Notes: generated by a model from the letters alone, not told the origin. A stretch of 64,000 bases of DNA from GCA-020343675 sp964462945 (GCA_964462945.1 CAYWZW010000013.1:1-64000), one strand, 5' to 3'; shown: positions 1-8,600, numbered from the stretch's first letter. Numbers and translations: made by a program.

Positions 1-18
1 TGCTGAAGCTCTATCCTT

Positions 19-53
19 TTTGGTTGCGGCTGAGCGAAGCGAAGCCGCGCTGG
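19..53. repeat. Degenerate, inverted partial copy of the 147-bp element's hairpin end
   Basis: The segment CTTTTTGGTTGCGGC, a short loop and GCCGCGC matches, in reverse orientation, the first third of the 147-bp element at 26375-26521 and 63830-63976. It is followed by TTAATTCGTGGC, which also occurs (reverse complemented) beside the 26375 copy, and by a stretch at 59-93 that resembles 54592-54635. The loop has diverged, so this is a relic or a related family member. No gene is seen in 1-178. Confidence 0.55.
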
Positions 54-94
54 GTTAATTCGTGGCTAACTTGAAGAAACAAAGCCAATTTCGA

Positions 95-143
95 TTAGCA
101 TTGAGTACGAGCCGCGTTTATAATTGCACCGTGGCTCGTATTC
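95..143 (+). promoter_or_regulatory. Candidate promoter with an inverted repeat flanking the -10 box
   Basis: TTAGCA (95-100), an 18-nt spacer and a perfect TATAAT (119-124) form a sigma70-like promoter 55 nt upstream of the aminotransferase start. The -10 box lies between GAGTACGAGCC (103-113) and GGCTCGTATTC (133-143), an 11-bp inverted repeat with one mismatch. A repressor bound there would cover the -10 region. The promoter and operator roles are inferred from position only. Confidence 0.4.
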
Positions 144-178
144 ACACGGCAAAGAAGGCTCAATGAAAGGGGTTGGAG

Positions 179-1534
179 ATGGACGGCAAGAATTTAACAA
201 GGCGGCAATTTATCGCTGCGGCCTCGGCGGGCTCGCTCGCCGGGATTGCTTCAAGAACCATTCCTTCGTATGGAAACATTGCGAAGAAGGCGAGCAAGCT
301 GGCGATCCTCGGCGGCGAGCCGGTCAGAAAGAAAAAAGACTGGCCAAACTGGCCATACTGGGACCAGAACGTCGTGGACTCCGTCGTGGAGACGACCAAG
401 AGCAGGATATGGTGCCGGATCCAGTCCGAGTCGGGGACTGTGCCTACGTTCGAGAAGAAATTCGCAAGCTTGACGGGAGCGAAGTTTTGCGTGGCAACGG
501 GCTCGGGAACGCAGGCGCTGCACACCTGCGTCGAAGCACTTGGAATTGGTCCCGGAGACGAGGTCATCACCTCGCCTTATACCGATCCGGGGACGATTGC
601 CTCCATTCTGTCCGCGCGGGCGCTGCCGGTTTTGGCTGACCTGGACACTGAATCGTATCAGCTCGATCCCGGCGACGTGGAACGCAAGATCACCGAAAAC
701 ACCAAGGCGATTATGCCGGTTCACATGATGGGCCAGCCGTGCGACATGGGCCGAATCATGGAGATTGCCAAGAAGCACAATCTGAAGGTGATCGAGGACG
801 CTGCTCAGGCGCACTTGGCGGAGTATAAGGGCAAGAAGGTAGGCACCATCGGCGACGTCGGATGCTTTAGTTTTCAGTCGAGTAAGACCATGGCCTGCGG
901 AGAGGGCGGCGCCGTCATAGGGAACGACGAAGAGCTGATGGACAAGTGCTACACCGTTCACAATCACGGCACATCCCGTCGCGGCCTCACAGAGGTGGCG
1001 GGGCCGAAGTACCGGATGAATGAGTTCGAGGCGGCCGTTCTGCTCGGCCAATGGTCCGGCGTGCTGGAACGCTTCAAACGCCGCAATGAGAATGCCGCCT
1101 ATCTGACTGCCGGGCTCAAAGATATTCCAGGCATCAGGCCGCAAAAGCTCTACGAAGGGACCGCCAGCGGCTCTTTCTATCTGTACGCCACGTCGTATCT
1201 GAAGGAGCACTTCAACGATGTGCCGCGCAGCACCTTCCTCAAGGCCCTTGCCGCTGAAGGTGTGAGTCTCAGCTCCTATATAGCCCAGGGATTGCATCGA
1301 GAACCCTGGATCGAGCACATCCTAAGCCAGCCGGTCTATACCAAAATGTTCTCGGAAAAAAGGCTGAAGCAATACCGCGAGCAAGTTGGCTGTCCCAACT
1401 GCGACAAGGTGTGCCAGGAGATGGCCATGATCTGGGCGTCCGGCCCTCTGCTCGGAACTAGGCAGGACATGGACGATATCGTCAATGCGATTGCGAAAGT
1501 CTATGAGAACAGAGACAAATTGAGCCAGGTATAA
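179..1534 (+). CDS. Tat-exported DegT/DnrJ/EryC1/StrS family aminotransferase
   Basis: This is a fold-type I PLP enzyme of the sugar aminotransferase family, about 451 residues. The PLP-binding lysine is K236 in the SSKTMACGEGG motif. Upstream are the substrate-side stretch GSGTQALHTCVEALGIGPGD and an IEDAAQAH motif typical of the family. The N-terminus carries a twin-arginine signal (TRRQFIAAASAGSLAG), which is odd because these enzymes normally act on nucleotide sugars in the cytoplasm. The ATG at 179 is preferred to a TTG at 173: AAAGGGG sits 6 nt before it. A perfect TATAAT box lies at 119-124. The downstream neighbour converges on it. The family is certain; substrate and export are inferred, and the protein may have lost or changed its aminotransferase role. 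Confidence 0.9.
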   Translation: MDGKNLTRRQFIAAASAGSLAGIASRTIPSYGNIAKKASKLAILGGEPVRKKKDWPNWPYWDQNVVDSVVETTKSRIWCRIQSESGTVPTFEKKFASLTGAKFCVATGSGTQALHTCVEALGIGPGDEVITSPYTDPGTIASILSARALPVLADLDTESYQLDPGDVERKITENTKAIMPVHMMGQPCDMGRIMEIAKKHNLKVIEDAAQAHLAEYKGKKVGTIGDVGCFSFQSSKTMACGEGGAVIGNDEELMDKCYTVHNHGTSRRGLTEVAGPKYRMNEFEAAVLLGQWSGVLERFKRRNENAAYLTAGLKDIPGIRPQKLYEGTASGSFYLYATSYLKEHFNDVPRSTFLKALAAEGVSLSSYIAQGLHREPWIEHILSQPVYTKMFSEKRLKQYREQVGCPNCDKVCQEMAMIWASGPLLGTRQDMDDIVNAIAKVYENRDKLSQV

Positions 1535-1545
1535 TTGGAACGGCC

Positions 1546-1572
1546 GGTGGGGCACGCACAGCATACCCCACC
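1546..1572. terminator. Hairpin between convergent genes
   Basis: GGTGGGG and CCCCACC form a perfect 7-bp stem with a 13-nt loop, between the aminotransferase stop and the stop of the convergent HEAT-repeat gene. There is no T tract, so it may be a repeat-derived palindrome and not a true intrinsic terminator. Confidence 0.35.
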
Positions 1573-1591
1573 AGCGGATTCTTCAGGTCTC

Positions 1592-3553
1592 TTATCTCCC
1601 GGCGCCTTTTCTGGCCTTTGTCAGCGTTTGCCTTGCGCTGCGGATGACGTTCTTGTTCTCCGTGGCCTTGAGCACCTTCTGCAGGGCCTCGGTGACTTCC
1701 TGGGGCTTTTGCTCGACGATCTTTTCGCTGATCGCCACGGCCGCGAAACATGCCTCGTCTTTGGTTGCCTCATCGTCCAGGTACGTCATGGCCATCGACA
1801 GCGCCTCAGCCGTCGGCACCGTGCCCAGCACGCCGAGCAGAAGCTTCTTGTCTTCGTTGCGGGCAATCAGTCCGGCGGCCTGCTTGCACATCGCCAGTTT
1901 CTGCTCGCTCGAAAGGCTCTCATCTCGAACCAGATTGATATAACCGCGCAGAGCCGCGGTCTTGCGGGACGCCTCCGGGGAGGTCCTGGCCATCGTCAGC
2001 AGGTCCGGAGCCGCGTCGGCGGTTTTCCATGAGCACAGCGCGCGGAAGGCGGCGTCGCGGACCTGACCATCGGCGTCATCAACCGCCGCACGTACGGCCT
2101 CCAGAGCGTTCGGTCCCCCGACGACGCCCAGGACGCGGAGCAGGACGGCCTTCTGTGCAGGCTGGGCTTTGGCCAGCAGGCTGGTGAGCTTCCCGGCGTG
2201 AGACTGCGGGTTGTCGGTCTTTACACAGACGGCGCTCAAGGCCCGTTCGGCGGCGTCCAGGTCCTGCGACTCCTTCAACCGCATGAGCACATCGAGCAGC
2301 GCCGGCAGTTCCTCGGGACCGCCCAGCTCGCCTATTTTCCTGATGGCAGCCGGACGGATTTTCGCGTCGGCGTCGCCGGCGGCTTTCAGCAGCGTGGGAA
2401 TGCTTTTGGTCATTCGTCGCCGTCCAATCAGCTCGAGCGCGACCAGCCGCTGGCTGGTCTGGCTGCTGCCGAGCATGGCCATAATGGCGGCGTCTGCCTC
2501 CTGACCCGGCAGGGCGGCCAGACCTTCCTGAGCGGCTTGGCTGATCTGAGTATCGGCGTCGCCCATCAGCTCGGCCAGTACGGGTACGGCCGAGGCGTCA
2601 GGGATTTGCGGTAAAGCCCGGATCGCTTCGAGACGCACGCTTTTCTCGCCCTTCTTCGCCAGAGCAAACAGAGCAGGCAGAGCGCTCGCGTCGGCGCGCT
2701 TGCCGAGCGTCCAGATCACCAGGATTTTGTTATCGGCGGGCAGTTGGTTCAGCTCAGCGGTCAGCGCCTGGGTCACTTCGGCGCCCGGCAGTTCCAGGGC
2801 CGTCTGGGCGGCTGCGGAGAACAGAATATAATCATCGCTTCGCAAGTGCTCCTGCAGCAGTGCGACGCCGTCCTTGCCGCGTGTCAGGATTGCGCCTCGC
2901 AGCGCCCCGGCACGGACTTGATGCGACGCATCTCTGGCGCGCAGCGTGTCATAGATCTCGACGGCCGCACCGCGATTGCCTTCGCCCGCGAGCCTTTCGG
3001 CGCAGCGGAACAAACCCTCATACACCTCGGGCAGGCCCTCCGGCGGCGCGTGGTCCAGGCTTGCCTTCAGGGCATCGGCGGCGCCCACGGTTCCGATCTG
3101 GCCCAGCGAGCGCAGGGCTGCGCTCAACGCATACGGTCCCGCCTGGTTCTGAATGAGTATTTGCTGCAGAGGCTGGACCGCCTCAGCATCGCGGCGGACG
3201 CCAAGACTGGTGATGACGCCGACCAGCGGCTTGCCTTTGACCTTGCCCAGCGCATCACGCAGCGCCGCATCCACGGATGGATCAGGGATCGGCTCCAGCG
3301 CGTAGCGGGCCATGTGCGAGAGCTGCTCGTCGCCCAGAAGCGCCGCTAACGGCGCGACGGCGTTCTTGGTGCCGACGATAGCCAATTGACGGCACGCATC
3401 GACCTTGTCCTTTTGCGAGGCGTTGGGATTCTGGATGACGGCAATCAGTTTCGGCTCGTCCTGTTTGGCGGCGACCGTCTGCGCGAACGCACCGGTAGAG
3501 ATGACAAGAAGCAATGCGACGATCGTGATGACGCGTATTCTTGACTTGAACAT
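1592..3553 (-). CDS. Secreted HEAT-repeat protein
   Basis: This 653-residue protein has an N-terminal signal peptide (ALLLVISTGAFAQ, cleavage near residue 25). The rest is a long array of about 35-residue helical repeats of the HEAT/PBS-lyase type, with recurring patterns such as VPVLAELMGDAD, IRPAAIRKIGELGG and VRDAAFRALCSW. No catalytic motif was seen, so a protein-binding scaffold role in the periplasm is inferred. AAGGAAG lies 7 nt before the start. It follows the Gfo/Idh/MocA gene on the same strand with 56 nt between them, so the two may be co-transcribed. HEAT proteins are often found near secreted oxidoreductases and DUF1080 proteins in planctomycetes. Confidence 0.85.
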   Translation of the reverse strand: MFKSRIRVITIVALLLVISTGAFAQTVAAKQDEPKLIAVIQNPNASQKDKVDACRQLAIVGTKNAVAPLAALLGDEQLSHMARYALEPIPDPSVDAALRDALGKVKGKPLVGVITSLGVRRDAEAVQPLQQILIQNQAGPYALSAALRSLGQIGTVGAADALKASLDHAPPEGLPEVYEGLFRCAERLAGEGNRGAAVEIYDTLRARDASHQVRAGALRGAILTRGKDGVALLQEHLRSDDYILFSAAAQTALELPGAEVTQALTAELNQLPADNKILVIWTLGKRADASALPALFALAKKGEKSVRLEAIRALPQIPDASAVPVLAELMGDADTQISQAAQEGLAALPGQEADAAIMAMLGSSQTSQRLVALELIGRRRMTKSIPTLLKAAGDADAKIRPAAIRKIGELGGPEELPALLDVLMRLKESQDLDAAERALSAVCVKTDNPQSHAGKLTSLLAKAQPAQKAVLLRVLGVVGGPNALEAVRAAVDDADGQVRDAAFRALCSWKTADAAPDLLTMARTSPEASRKTAALRGYINLVRDESLSSEQKLAMCKQAAGLIARNEDKKLLLGVLGTVPTAEALSMAMTYLDDEATKDEACFAAVAISEKIVEQKPQEVTEALQKVLKATENKNVIRSARQTLTKARKGAGR

Positions 3554-3576
3554 GGCTTGACTTCCTTTCTTTGTAG

Positions 3577-3595
3577 GGTGGGCTTTTAGCCCACC
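3577..3595. repeat. Perfect palindrome GGTGGGC-TTTTA-GCCCACC
   Basis: A 7-bp perfect stem with a 5-nt loop lies in the 56-nt gap between two minus-strand genes. It could attenuate transcription into the HEAT gene, but there is no U tract on either strand. The form resembles short dispersed palindromes found elsewhere in this window. Confidence 0.5.
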
Positions 3596-3609
3596 GATTC
3601 AACTCGTCC

Positions 3610-4947
3610 TCAGATGGTCCACGGCTCACGCATCGCACGGCTGCGGAACCGGTTGGCTTCGGGGTCGTTGACGAACTCTTCTTTGACCGGGTCATAGCGC
3701 AGGTCTCGCTTGAGCCACATACAGATGTTGGCCGCGTGCACCGTGGTCATCGTACGATGCATCACTACTGGGTTGGCCACGGGTTGCCGGCGCGACTTGA
3801 CGCAATCGAGAAGGTCGCGCACGTGGCTCATCGGCCGCTGCGTGCGGGCCTGGTAGTCATAGACGATCTTTCTGAAGTCATCGAGCATGGCCGGCGTGGA
3901 AACATCGGGCTTGGAGTACCCGTCCGCCGCCGCGACCCAGCCCTCGGTGCCTTCGTAACGCACACCGCACGAGCCGTGCCAGTATTCGTTATCCATGTCG
4001 CGTTCCAAAACCATCTTGATGCCGTTGGCGAAGGTCGTAACCATGCCGTCGCCGCTCTCGTTGTTGATGTACTTGTACTCAATAGCCGAGGTGTCGGCGG
4101 CGTCGATCGCCACCTGGCACTGGGCGAACGTATGAGCGCCCCATTCGCCGATGCAACTGGTGTGGAAATCGTAGAAGCCGCTCCAGTCGCCGCGGGTGTA
4201 CGCGGAGTTATACGGCCGCCAGGGGCAGGGGCCGAGCCAGGCGTCCCAGTCCACTTCGTCATTGGGGGGCAATGGCTCGGCGGGCAGCCAGTCGTGCCTC
4301 ATTTCCGCTGCGTGCCACGGGGCGATGTGGGCGCGAACCGTGTGCACCTTGCCGAGCCGGCCCAGGCGCAGCATTTCGTTACAGAAGACGAAGTTGCCTT
4401 CGCTGAGCCGCTGTGTGCCGGTTTGATAGATGCGGCGGTAACGCTTCGCCGTTTCCACCACGCCCTGGCCTTCGGCGATGGTCATGGACGAGGGCTTTTC
4501 GGAATACACGTCCTTGCCCGCCCGCATGGCCAAAATGGAGGCCAGCGCGTGCCAGCGGTCGCCGGTGGTGACCAGCAGCGCGTCGATGTCCGTGCGCACG
4601 GCCAGGAACTCGAGCGTGTTGCTGTACAATTTGAAGTCTGTATTGCCGTAATGCGTATCCACGATTTGCTTGACGGCTTCCCGGCGCTGCTTCTGGGGGT
4701 CGCAGTCGGCGACGAACTGCACGTCCGCCTCCGGCAGCATCCAGTTCAGGTCGTGGGTGCCGCGTCGGCCGATGCCGATGCCGCCCAAGATGATGCGCTC
4801 GCTGGGAGCGACCCGTCCGTCGCGGCCCAGGGCCGAGGCTGGAATAATGCACGGCACTGCTGCCAAGACGGCCGCATGTTTCAGGAATGCACGGCGGGTG
4901 AGATTCAAGCCTGCGGCGAGCTTGGTCGAACTGTTCATCTTTGACAT
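3610..4947 (-). CDS. Tat-exported Gfo/Idh/MocA family oxidoreductase
   Basis: The 445-residue protein begins with a twin-arginine signal (LTRRAFLKHAAVLAAVP). A Rossmann nucleotide-binding loop GGIGIGRRG follows at residues 55-63, with the family EKP motif at 150-152. The C-terminal part matches the family's alpha/beta substrate domain. Members oxidise or reduce sugars and inositols with NAD(P), and secreted forms in this phylum may use a tightly bound cofactor. AGGAG lies 8 nt before the ATG. The HEAT gene downstream is probably in the same transcript, and the GH127 gene is divergent. Substrate is unknown; a role in 3-keto-glycoside chemistry is inferred from the DUF1080 gene elsewhere in the window. 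Confidence 0.9.
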   Translation of the reverse strand: MSKMNSSTKLAAGLNLTRRAFLKHAAVLAAVPCIIPASALGRDGRVAPSERIILGGIGIGRRGTHDLNWMLPEADVQFVADCDPQKQRREAVKQIVDTHYGNTDFKLYSNTLEFLAVRTDIDALLVTTGDRWHALASILAMRAGKDVYSEKPSSMTIAEGQGVVETAKRYRRIYQTGTQRLSEGNFVFCNEMLRLGRLGKVHTVRAHIAPWHAAEMRHDWLPAEPLPPNDEVDWDAWLGPCPWRPYNSAYTRGDWSGFYDFHTSCIGEWGAHTFAQCQVAIDAADTSAIEYKYINNESGDGMVTTFANGIKMVLERDMDNEYWHGSCGVRYEGTEGWVAAADGYSKPDVSTPAMLDDFRKIVYDYQARTQRPMSHVRDLLDCVKSRRQPVANPVVMHRTMTTVHAANICMWLKRDLRYDPVKEEFVNDPEANRFRSRAMREPWTI

Positions 4948-4969
4948 GAGAAGTCTCCTAATCCATCAA

Positions 4970-5091
4970 TTTACGATTTACGATTGCTGATTTCTGATTG
5001 CCGATTGTAAATCGAAAACCGAAAATCGCAAGTCCAAAATCAAGAATTGCCAATTCTAAATCGGAAATCGTAAATCGCAAATCGAAAATCA
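4970..5091. repeat. AATCG-rich degenerate inverted-repeat tract
   Basis: The divergent intergenic region holds repeated GATTTACGATT / CCGATTG units in its left half and their complements (AAATCG, AAATCGCAAATCG) in its right half, so the whole can fold into a long imperfect hairpin. A similar tract lies at 57841-57892. It occupies the space where promoters for both flanking genes should be. Function is unknown. Confidence 0.6.
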
Positions 5092-5199
5092 GCCCGCGGC
5101 CGTTGCAGGAGCACCAATTGGTGCGTATGATGGAGCGCGAAACCTGTCTGCCGACAGGCAAGATTCAATCAAACTGATGCTTAGTTAGGGGTTATTGCG

Positions 5200-7656
5200 A
5201 TGAAACATCAAAAACGAATGTTTGCCGCCGTTCCTGCGATAGTTGTGGTGTATGGGCTATGCACGACCTTGTGCCCGGCCCAGCAGCAGAAAGTGGGTCC
5301 CTCGGCTGCGCCGCTGGTGCTCGGCGATTACAACGTCAAGCCTGTGCCGTTCAATGAGGTTCGCGTCAGCGACGATTTCTGGACGCCCCGGCTTGAAATT
5401 AGCCGAGAGGTAACGCTTCCCTATACCTTCTGGCAATGTGAGCAGACCCCGAGGGTCAGGAACTTCGAGAGGGCCGCCGGTCTGAGCGAAGGAAGACACG
5501 AGGGGATTTACTTCGACGATTCGGACGTCTATAAAGTCATGGAAGGGGCCGCGTACTCATTGCAGGTCTATCCCGATACGATGATACGGCTGTACCTGGA
5601 CCGGCTCATCAGGCTCATCGCGGCCGCCCAGTGGGAGGATGGGTATCTATATACGTTTTACTCGCTGCCCGAAAGGCAACCCGAAAAACGCTGGACCGAC
5701 ATTCGGCGGATGCACGAGCAATACTGTGCGGGGCACATGTACGAAGCGGCGGCGGCCCACTACCAGGTGACCGGCGATAAGTCGTTCCTGAATATCGCCA
5801 CGAAAAACGCGGATTTGATCTGCAGCACCTTCGCCCCCGGTAAACGGACCGACCCGTCGGGACATGAGGAAATCGAAATCGGACTCTGCAAGCTGTATCG
5901 CGTCACCGGCGACCAGAAGTACCTGAACCAGGCGAAGTTCCTGCTGGATCAGCGCGGCCGAAAAGGCAACCGAGGGCCGAACGGCGACGGCGGGCTTTAC
6001 GGCGCCTACGCCCAGGACCACATACCCGTCACCGAGCAGACCGAGGCCGTGGGCCATTCGGTGCGGGCCGCGTATCTCTATACGGGCATGGCCGACGTCG
6101 CGGCGCTGACCGGCAGCATGGAGTACATCAAGGCCATCGACGCGATCTGGCAGGACGTTGTCGGCACCAAGCTCTACGTCACGGGCGGCATCGGGGCGGC
6201 GGGCGGCAGCGAAGGCTTCGGCGGGCCTTACGAGCTGCCGAACATGACGGCCTACTGCGAGACCTGCGCCTCGATTGCCAACATCCTCTGGAACCACCGC
6301 ATGTTCCTGATGCACGACGACGCCAAGTACGTCGACGTCTTGGAGCGCGTGCTGTACAACGCGGCTCTGTCGGGAATCTCAATGGAGGGCGACCGGTTCT
6401 TCTACCCGAACCCGCTGGAGTCCACCGGCCAACATGCCCGAAGTGCGTGGTTCGGCTGTGCGTGCTGCCCTTCGAACGTCGCCCGGTTTGTGCCTTCGGT
6501 GCCGGGCTACACCTACGCCCATAAGGACGATGATGTGTACGTCAACTTGTTCATCAGCGGCGAGGCAACGATTGAAACGGCTCATAACAAGGTGAAACTG
6601 ACCCAGCAGACGAAGTACCCGTGGGAAGGCAAAGTGACAATCAACGTCGAGCCGGAGAAAAGTGACACGTTTGCGATATGTGTTCGCATCCCCGGCTGGG
6701 CCCGGAACGAGTGCGTGCCAAGCGACCTTTACACGTTCCAGAAGGCCGTGGACGAACAGGCGACACTGAAGGTCAACGGCGAGCGGGTTTCGCCGGACGT
6801 GCGGAACGGTTTTGCCCATATCGATCGCCAGTGGCAAAAAGGCGACACAATAGAGCTCGATTTGCCGATGCCAATCCGGCGGATTGTCGCGCACGAAAAC
6901 GTTCGGGCCGACCGGGACCGCGTGGCCCTTCAGCGGGGGCCGATTGTTTTCTGCCTTGAGTGGCCCGACAACGACGGCAAGGTGTTGAACGTGGTGATTC
7001 CGGACAATGCAGAATTGCGGACCGAATACAGGCCGGACCTGTTAAATGGCGTCATGGTGATTGAGGGGACGGGCCAGGTGGTCAAACGCACGATGGAAGG
7101 TGAGATTGTCTCGTCCAGAGAGAAGCCATTCACCGCCATCCCGTATTACACCTGGGCCCATCGCGGGCGGGGCGAAATGACGGTCTGGCCCGCTCGAAAG
7201 GCGGATGCGGCCCGGCCGGAGCCGGCGGATACACTGACCTACAGGAGCAAGGCCACGGCGTCGTTCGTGCACGTGTCTTTGGATGCGATCAAGGACCAGA
7301 TCGTGCCGGAAAGCTCATCCGACTCATCGGCGCTGCAACTGGACTTCTGGCCGCATAAGGGCACAACGGAGTGGATTCAGTTCGAGTGGGGCGAAAGGCA
7401 GGAAATTTCTGACGTGAGGGTCTATTGGTTCGATGACACCGGCAGGGGCGAGTGCAAGGTCCCCGAATTCTGGAAAGTATTCTATCGGGACGGCGAAGGC
7501 AGCTTCAAGCCGGTAGAGAGCAAAACGCCTTGCCGTACGGAAAAAGACGCCTTCAACAAGGTCGATTTCGACCCCGTCAAGACCGACGCCATCAAACTCG
7601 AAATCGCCCTCCAGCAAAACTGGTCCGCTGGCGTCCAGGAAGTGGTCATCGAATAA
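5200..7656 (+). CDS. Glycoside hydrolase family 127, beta-L-arabinofuranosidase-like
   Basis: The 818-residue secreted enzyme has a signal peptide at residues 1-28 and an (alpha/alpha)6-barrel of the GH127 (former DUF1680) type. The zinc-thiolate site of the family is visible: E354-T-C356 and the cysteine pair C422/C423 within FGCACCPSN match the Glu, Cys and Cys-Cys ligands known in HypBA1, where one of the paired cysteines is the nucleophile. The last 170 residues form a beta-sandwich resembling F5/8-type-C or discoidin modules, probably carbohydrate-binding. AGGGG lies 8 nt before the ATG. Expected action is release of beta-L-arabinofuranose from plant or algal glycans. Family assignment is firm; exact substrate is inferred. 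Confidence 0.9.
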   Translation: MKHQKRMFAAVPAIVVVYGLCTTLCPAQQQKVGPSAAPLVLGDYNVKPVPFNEVRVSDDFWTPRLEISREVTLPYTFWQCEQTPRVRNFERAAGLSEGRHEGIYFDDSDVYKVMEGAAYSLQVYPDTMIRLYLDRLIRLIAAAQWEDGYLYTFYSLPERQPEKRWTDIRRMHEQYCAGHMYEAAAAHYQVTGDKSFLNIATKNADLICSTFAPGKRTDPSGHEEIEIGLCKLYRVTGDQKYLNQAKFLLDQRGRKGNRGPNGDGGLYGAYAQDHIPVTEQTEAVGHSVRAAYLYTGMADVAALTGSMEYIKAIDAIWQDVVGTKLYVTGGIGAAGGSEGFGGPYELPNMTAYCETCASIANILWNHRMFLMHDDAKYVDVLERVLYNAALSGISMEGDRFFYPNPLESTGQHARSAWFGCACCPSNVARFVPSVPGYTYAHKDDDVYVNLFISGEATIETAHNKVKLTQQTKYPWEGKVTINVEPEKSDTFAICVRIPGWARNECVPSDLYTFQKAVDEQATLKVNGERVSPDVRNGFAHIDRQWQKGDTIELDLPMPIRRIVAHENVRADRDRVALQRGPIVFCLEWPDNDGKVLNVVIPDNAELRTEYRPDLLNGVMVIEGTGQVVKRTMEGEIVSSREKPFTAIPYYTWAHRGRGEMTVWPARKADAARPEPADTLTYRSKATASFVHVSLDAIKDQIVPESSSDSSALQLDFWPHKGTTEWIQFEWGERQEISDVRVYWFDDTGRGECKVPEFWKVFYRDGEGSFKPVESKTPCRTEKDAFNKVDFDPVKTDAIKLEIALQQNWSAGVQEVVIE

Positions 7657-7667
7657 CAGAGCGGTAA

Positions 7668-7681
7668 CGGGAATATTCCCG
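7668..7681. repeat. Perfect 14-bp palindrome CGGGAATATTCCCG
   Basis: It starts 12 nt after the GH127 stop codon. Full dyad symmetry without a loop suggests an operator for a dimeric protein more than a terminator. No protein partner is known. The rest of 7657-7815 is without a recognisable gene. Confidence 0.4.
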
Positions 7682-7815
7682 AAATGAGATGGGGATTCCA
7701 GTTCTGTGCTTATTCTCAGCCGACGGCTTGCCCGCCAGTCCGGCATCCCTCACGGATGATGGAGCGGGCGTGCGGCTGGGCACAGCTTATCGGGGCTACC
7801 CGTAGAAGCCGCTGG

Positions 7816-8091
7816 TTAGCTAACGCTGTCGTCATTTGGGTCTTTTGTATCATCGTTCTCCGTGTTTGAAGACCCGGGCCTGATACTGGCAAGGATTTCC
7901 AGTATTCTATCTCTGAATTCGGATGGGGCTTCAACATGTCCCCACCCTTTAGAGAACTGGTAAACGCCATCGAAGGCGCCATCATAGTAGCTCTTTATCA
8001 AATGAGGGATATCACCCTCGGCCAGTTCGGCATCTAACAGCCGCGCCTCAACTTCATTCCTCAAAACGGCTATGCGTTCTATTTTGTCCAT
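7816..8091 (-). CDS. Small acidic protein, DUF2007-like
   Basis: This 91-residue protein has no signal or membrane segment. The pattern NEVEARLLDAELAEGDIPHL, then a short variable stretch and VEAPSEFRDRILEIL, resembles the small DUF2007 family (a putative signal-transducing domain), in which an insulating helix is followed by a strand and a helix. The acidic C-terminal tail (ENDDTKDPNDDS) is probably disordered. No good ribosome site precedes the ATG, because the DNA directly upstream is a dispersed repeat. It is the last gene of a minus-strand run of small genes. Function unknown. Confidence 0.6.
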   Translation of the reverse strand: MDKIERIAVLRNEVEARLLDAELAEGDIPHLIKSYYDGAFDGVYQFSKGWGHVEAPSEFRDRILEILASIRPGSSNTENDDTKDPNDDSVS

Positions 8092-8095
8092 AATG

Positions 8096-8133
8096 GTTCG
8101 ACGGGCTCACCATCCTGAGCAACGTCGAAGGAT
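8096..8133. repeat. Dispersed TTCGACGGGCTCACCATCC-type palindromic repeat
   Basis: TTCGACGGGCTCACCATCC followed by GAGC and GTCGAAGGA forms an imperfect hairpin. Related copies lie inside the DUF5060 glycosidase gene (25989-26060), at 30994-31023, and as a fragment near 61686-61703. Here it sits immediately upstream of a small gene and may have replaced its leader. Confidence 0.7.
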
Positions 8134-8175
8134 CGCAAATCGTCCATGAGGGTGCTCTATCCCGTCTAGGCACAG

Positions 8176-8532
8176 CTACTCTTGGCCCCACGTCGCGTAC
8201 ACAATAACGTCATTGGCATCGGTATATACGTCAACAGTCCTGCATGGAGGTGAAACAGCATGAAAGCGGAACAATTTCTTGCCGCTGCAAAATGATTCAT
8301 CTTTCACATTCCCCCATGCCAATATCTCTTTGACGTTACTGAATTCACGCATCGGCGGCCCAAGCTGGCCGGCGATTTGCGATATACGGACGCCCGGCTT
8401 GGCCAGTGCAAGCTTCTGAAGAAGCCGATTGCTCGCTCGAAGCTCCAGCAGCCAAAAGCCCGCTGCGGCGGAGACGACGCATAGCAACAGACCCAAGACA
8501 ATCGTCACCGAGCTTAATTTGTATTTGTCCAT
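8176..8532 (-). CDS. Membrane-anchored small protein with BamE/SmpA-like domain
   Basis: The 118-residue protein has one N-terminal transmembrane segment (about residues 8-28, VTIVLGLLLCVVSAAAGFW). It is followed by a short domain with GVRISQIAGQLGPP and TVDVYTDANDVIVYATW. That arrangement (a helix with a Gly-x-Pro turn, then strands ending in a V-Y-x-D hairpin) is like the BamE/OmlA fold. GAGG precedes the start by about 8 nt. Located between a GNAT gene and a DUF2007-like gene on the same strand. The fold is a suggestion from pattern only and function is unknown. Confidence 0.6.
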   Translation of the reverse strand: MDKYKLSSVTIVLGLLLCVVSAAAGFWLLELRASNRLLQKLALAKPGVRISQIAGQLGPPMREFSNVKEILAWGNVKDESFCSGKKLFRFHAVSPPCRTVDVYTDANDVIVYATWGQE

Positions 8533-8600
8533 CGCAAATCCTCACAGAAAATTGGTGCGATATTTCGCACCACTTCAAGCCTATTAGTCATCGTCGGCTT

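Noticed and set aside
251..1318. 355-codon open frame antisense to the aminotransferase
   Set aside because: Shadow of the PLP enzyme; no ribosome site and no recognisable fold.
3736..4944. 402-codon open frame antisense to the Gfo/Idh/MocA gene
   Set aside because: It mirrors a real gene with Tat signal, Rossmann and EKP motifs. It has no family-like pattern; high GC makes long antisense frames common.
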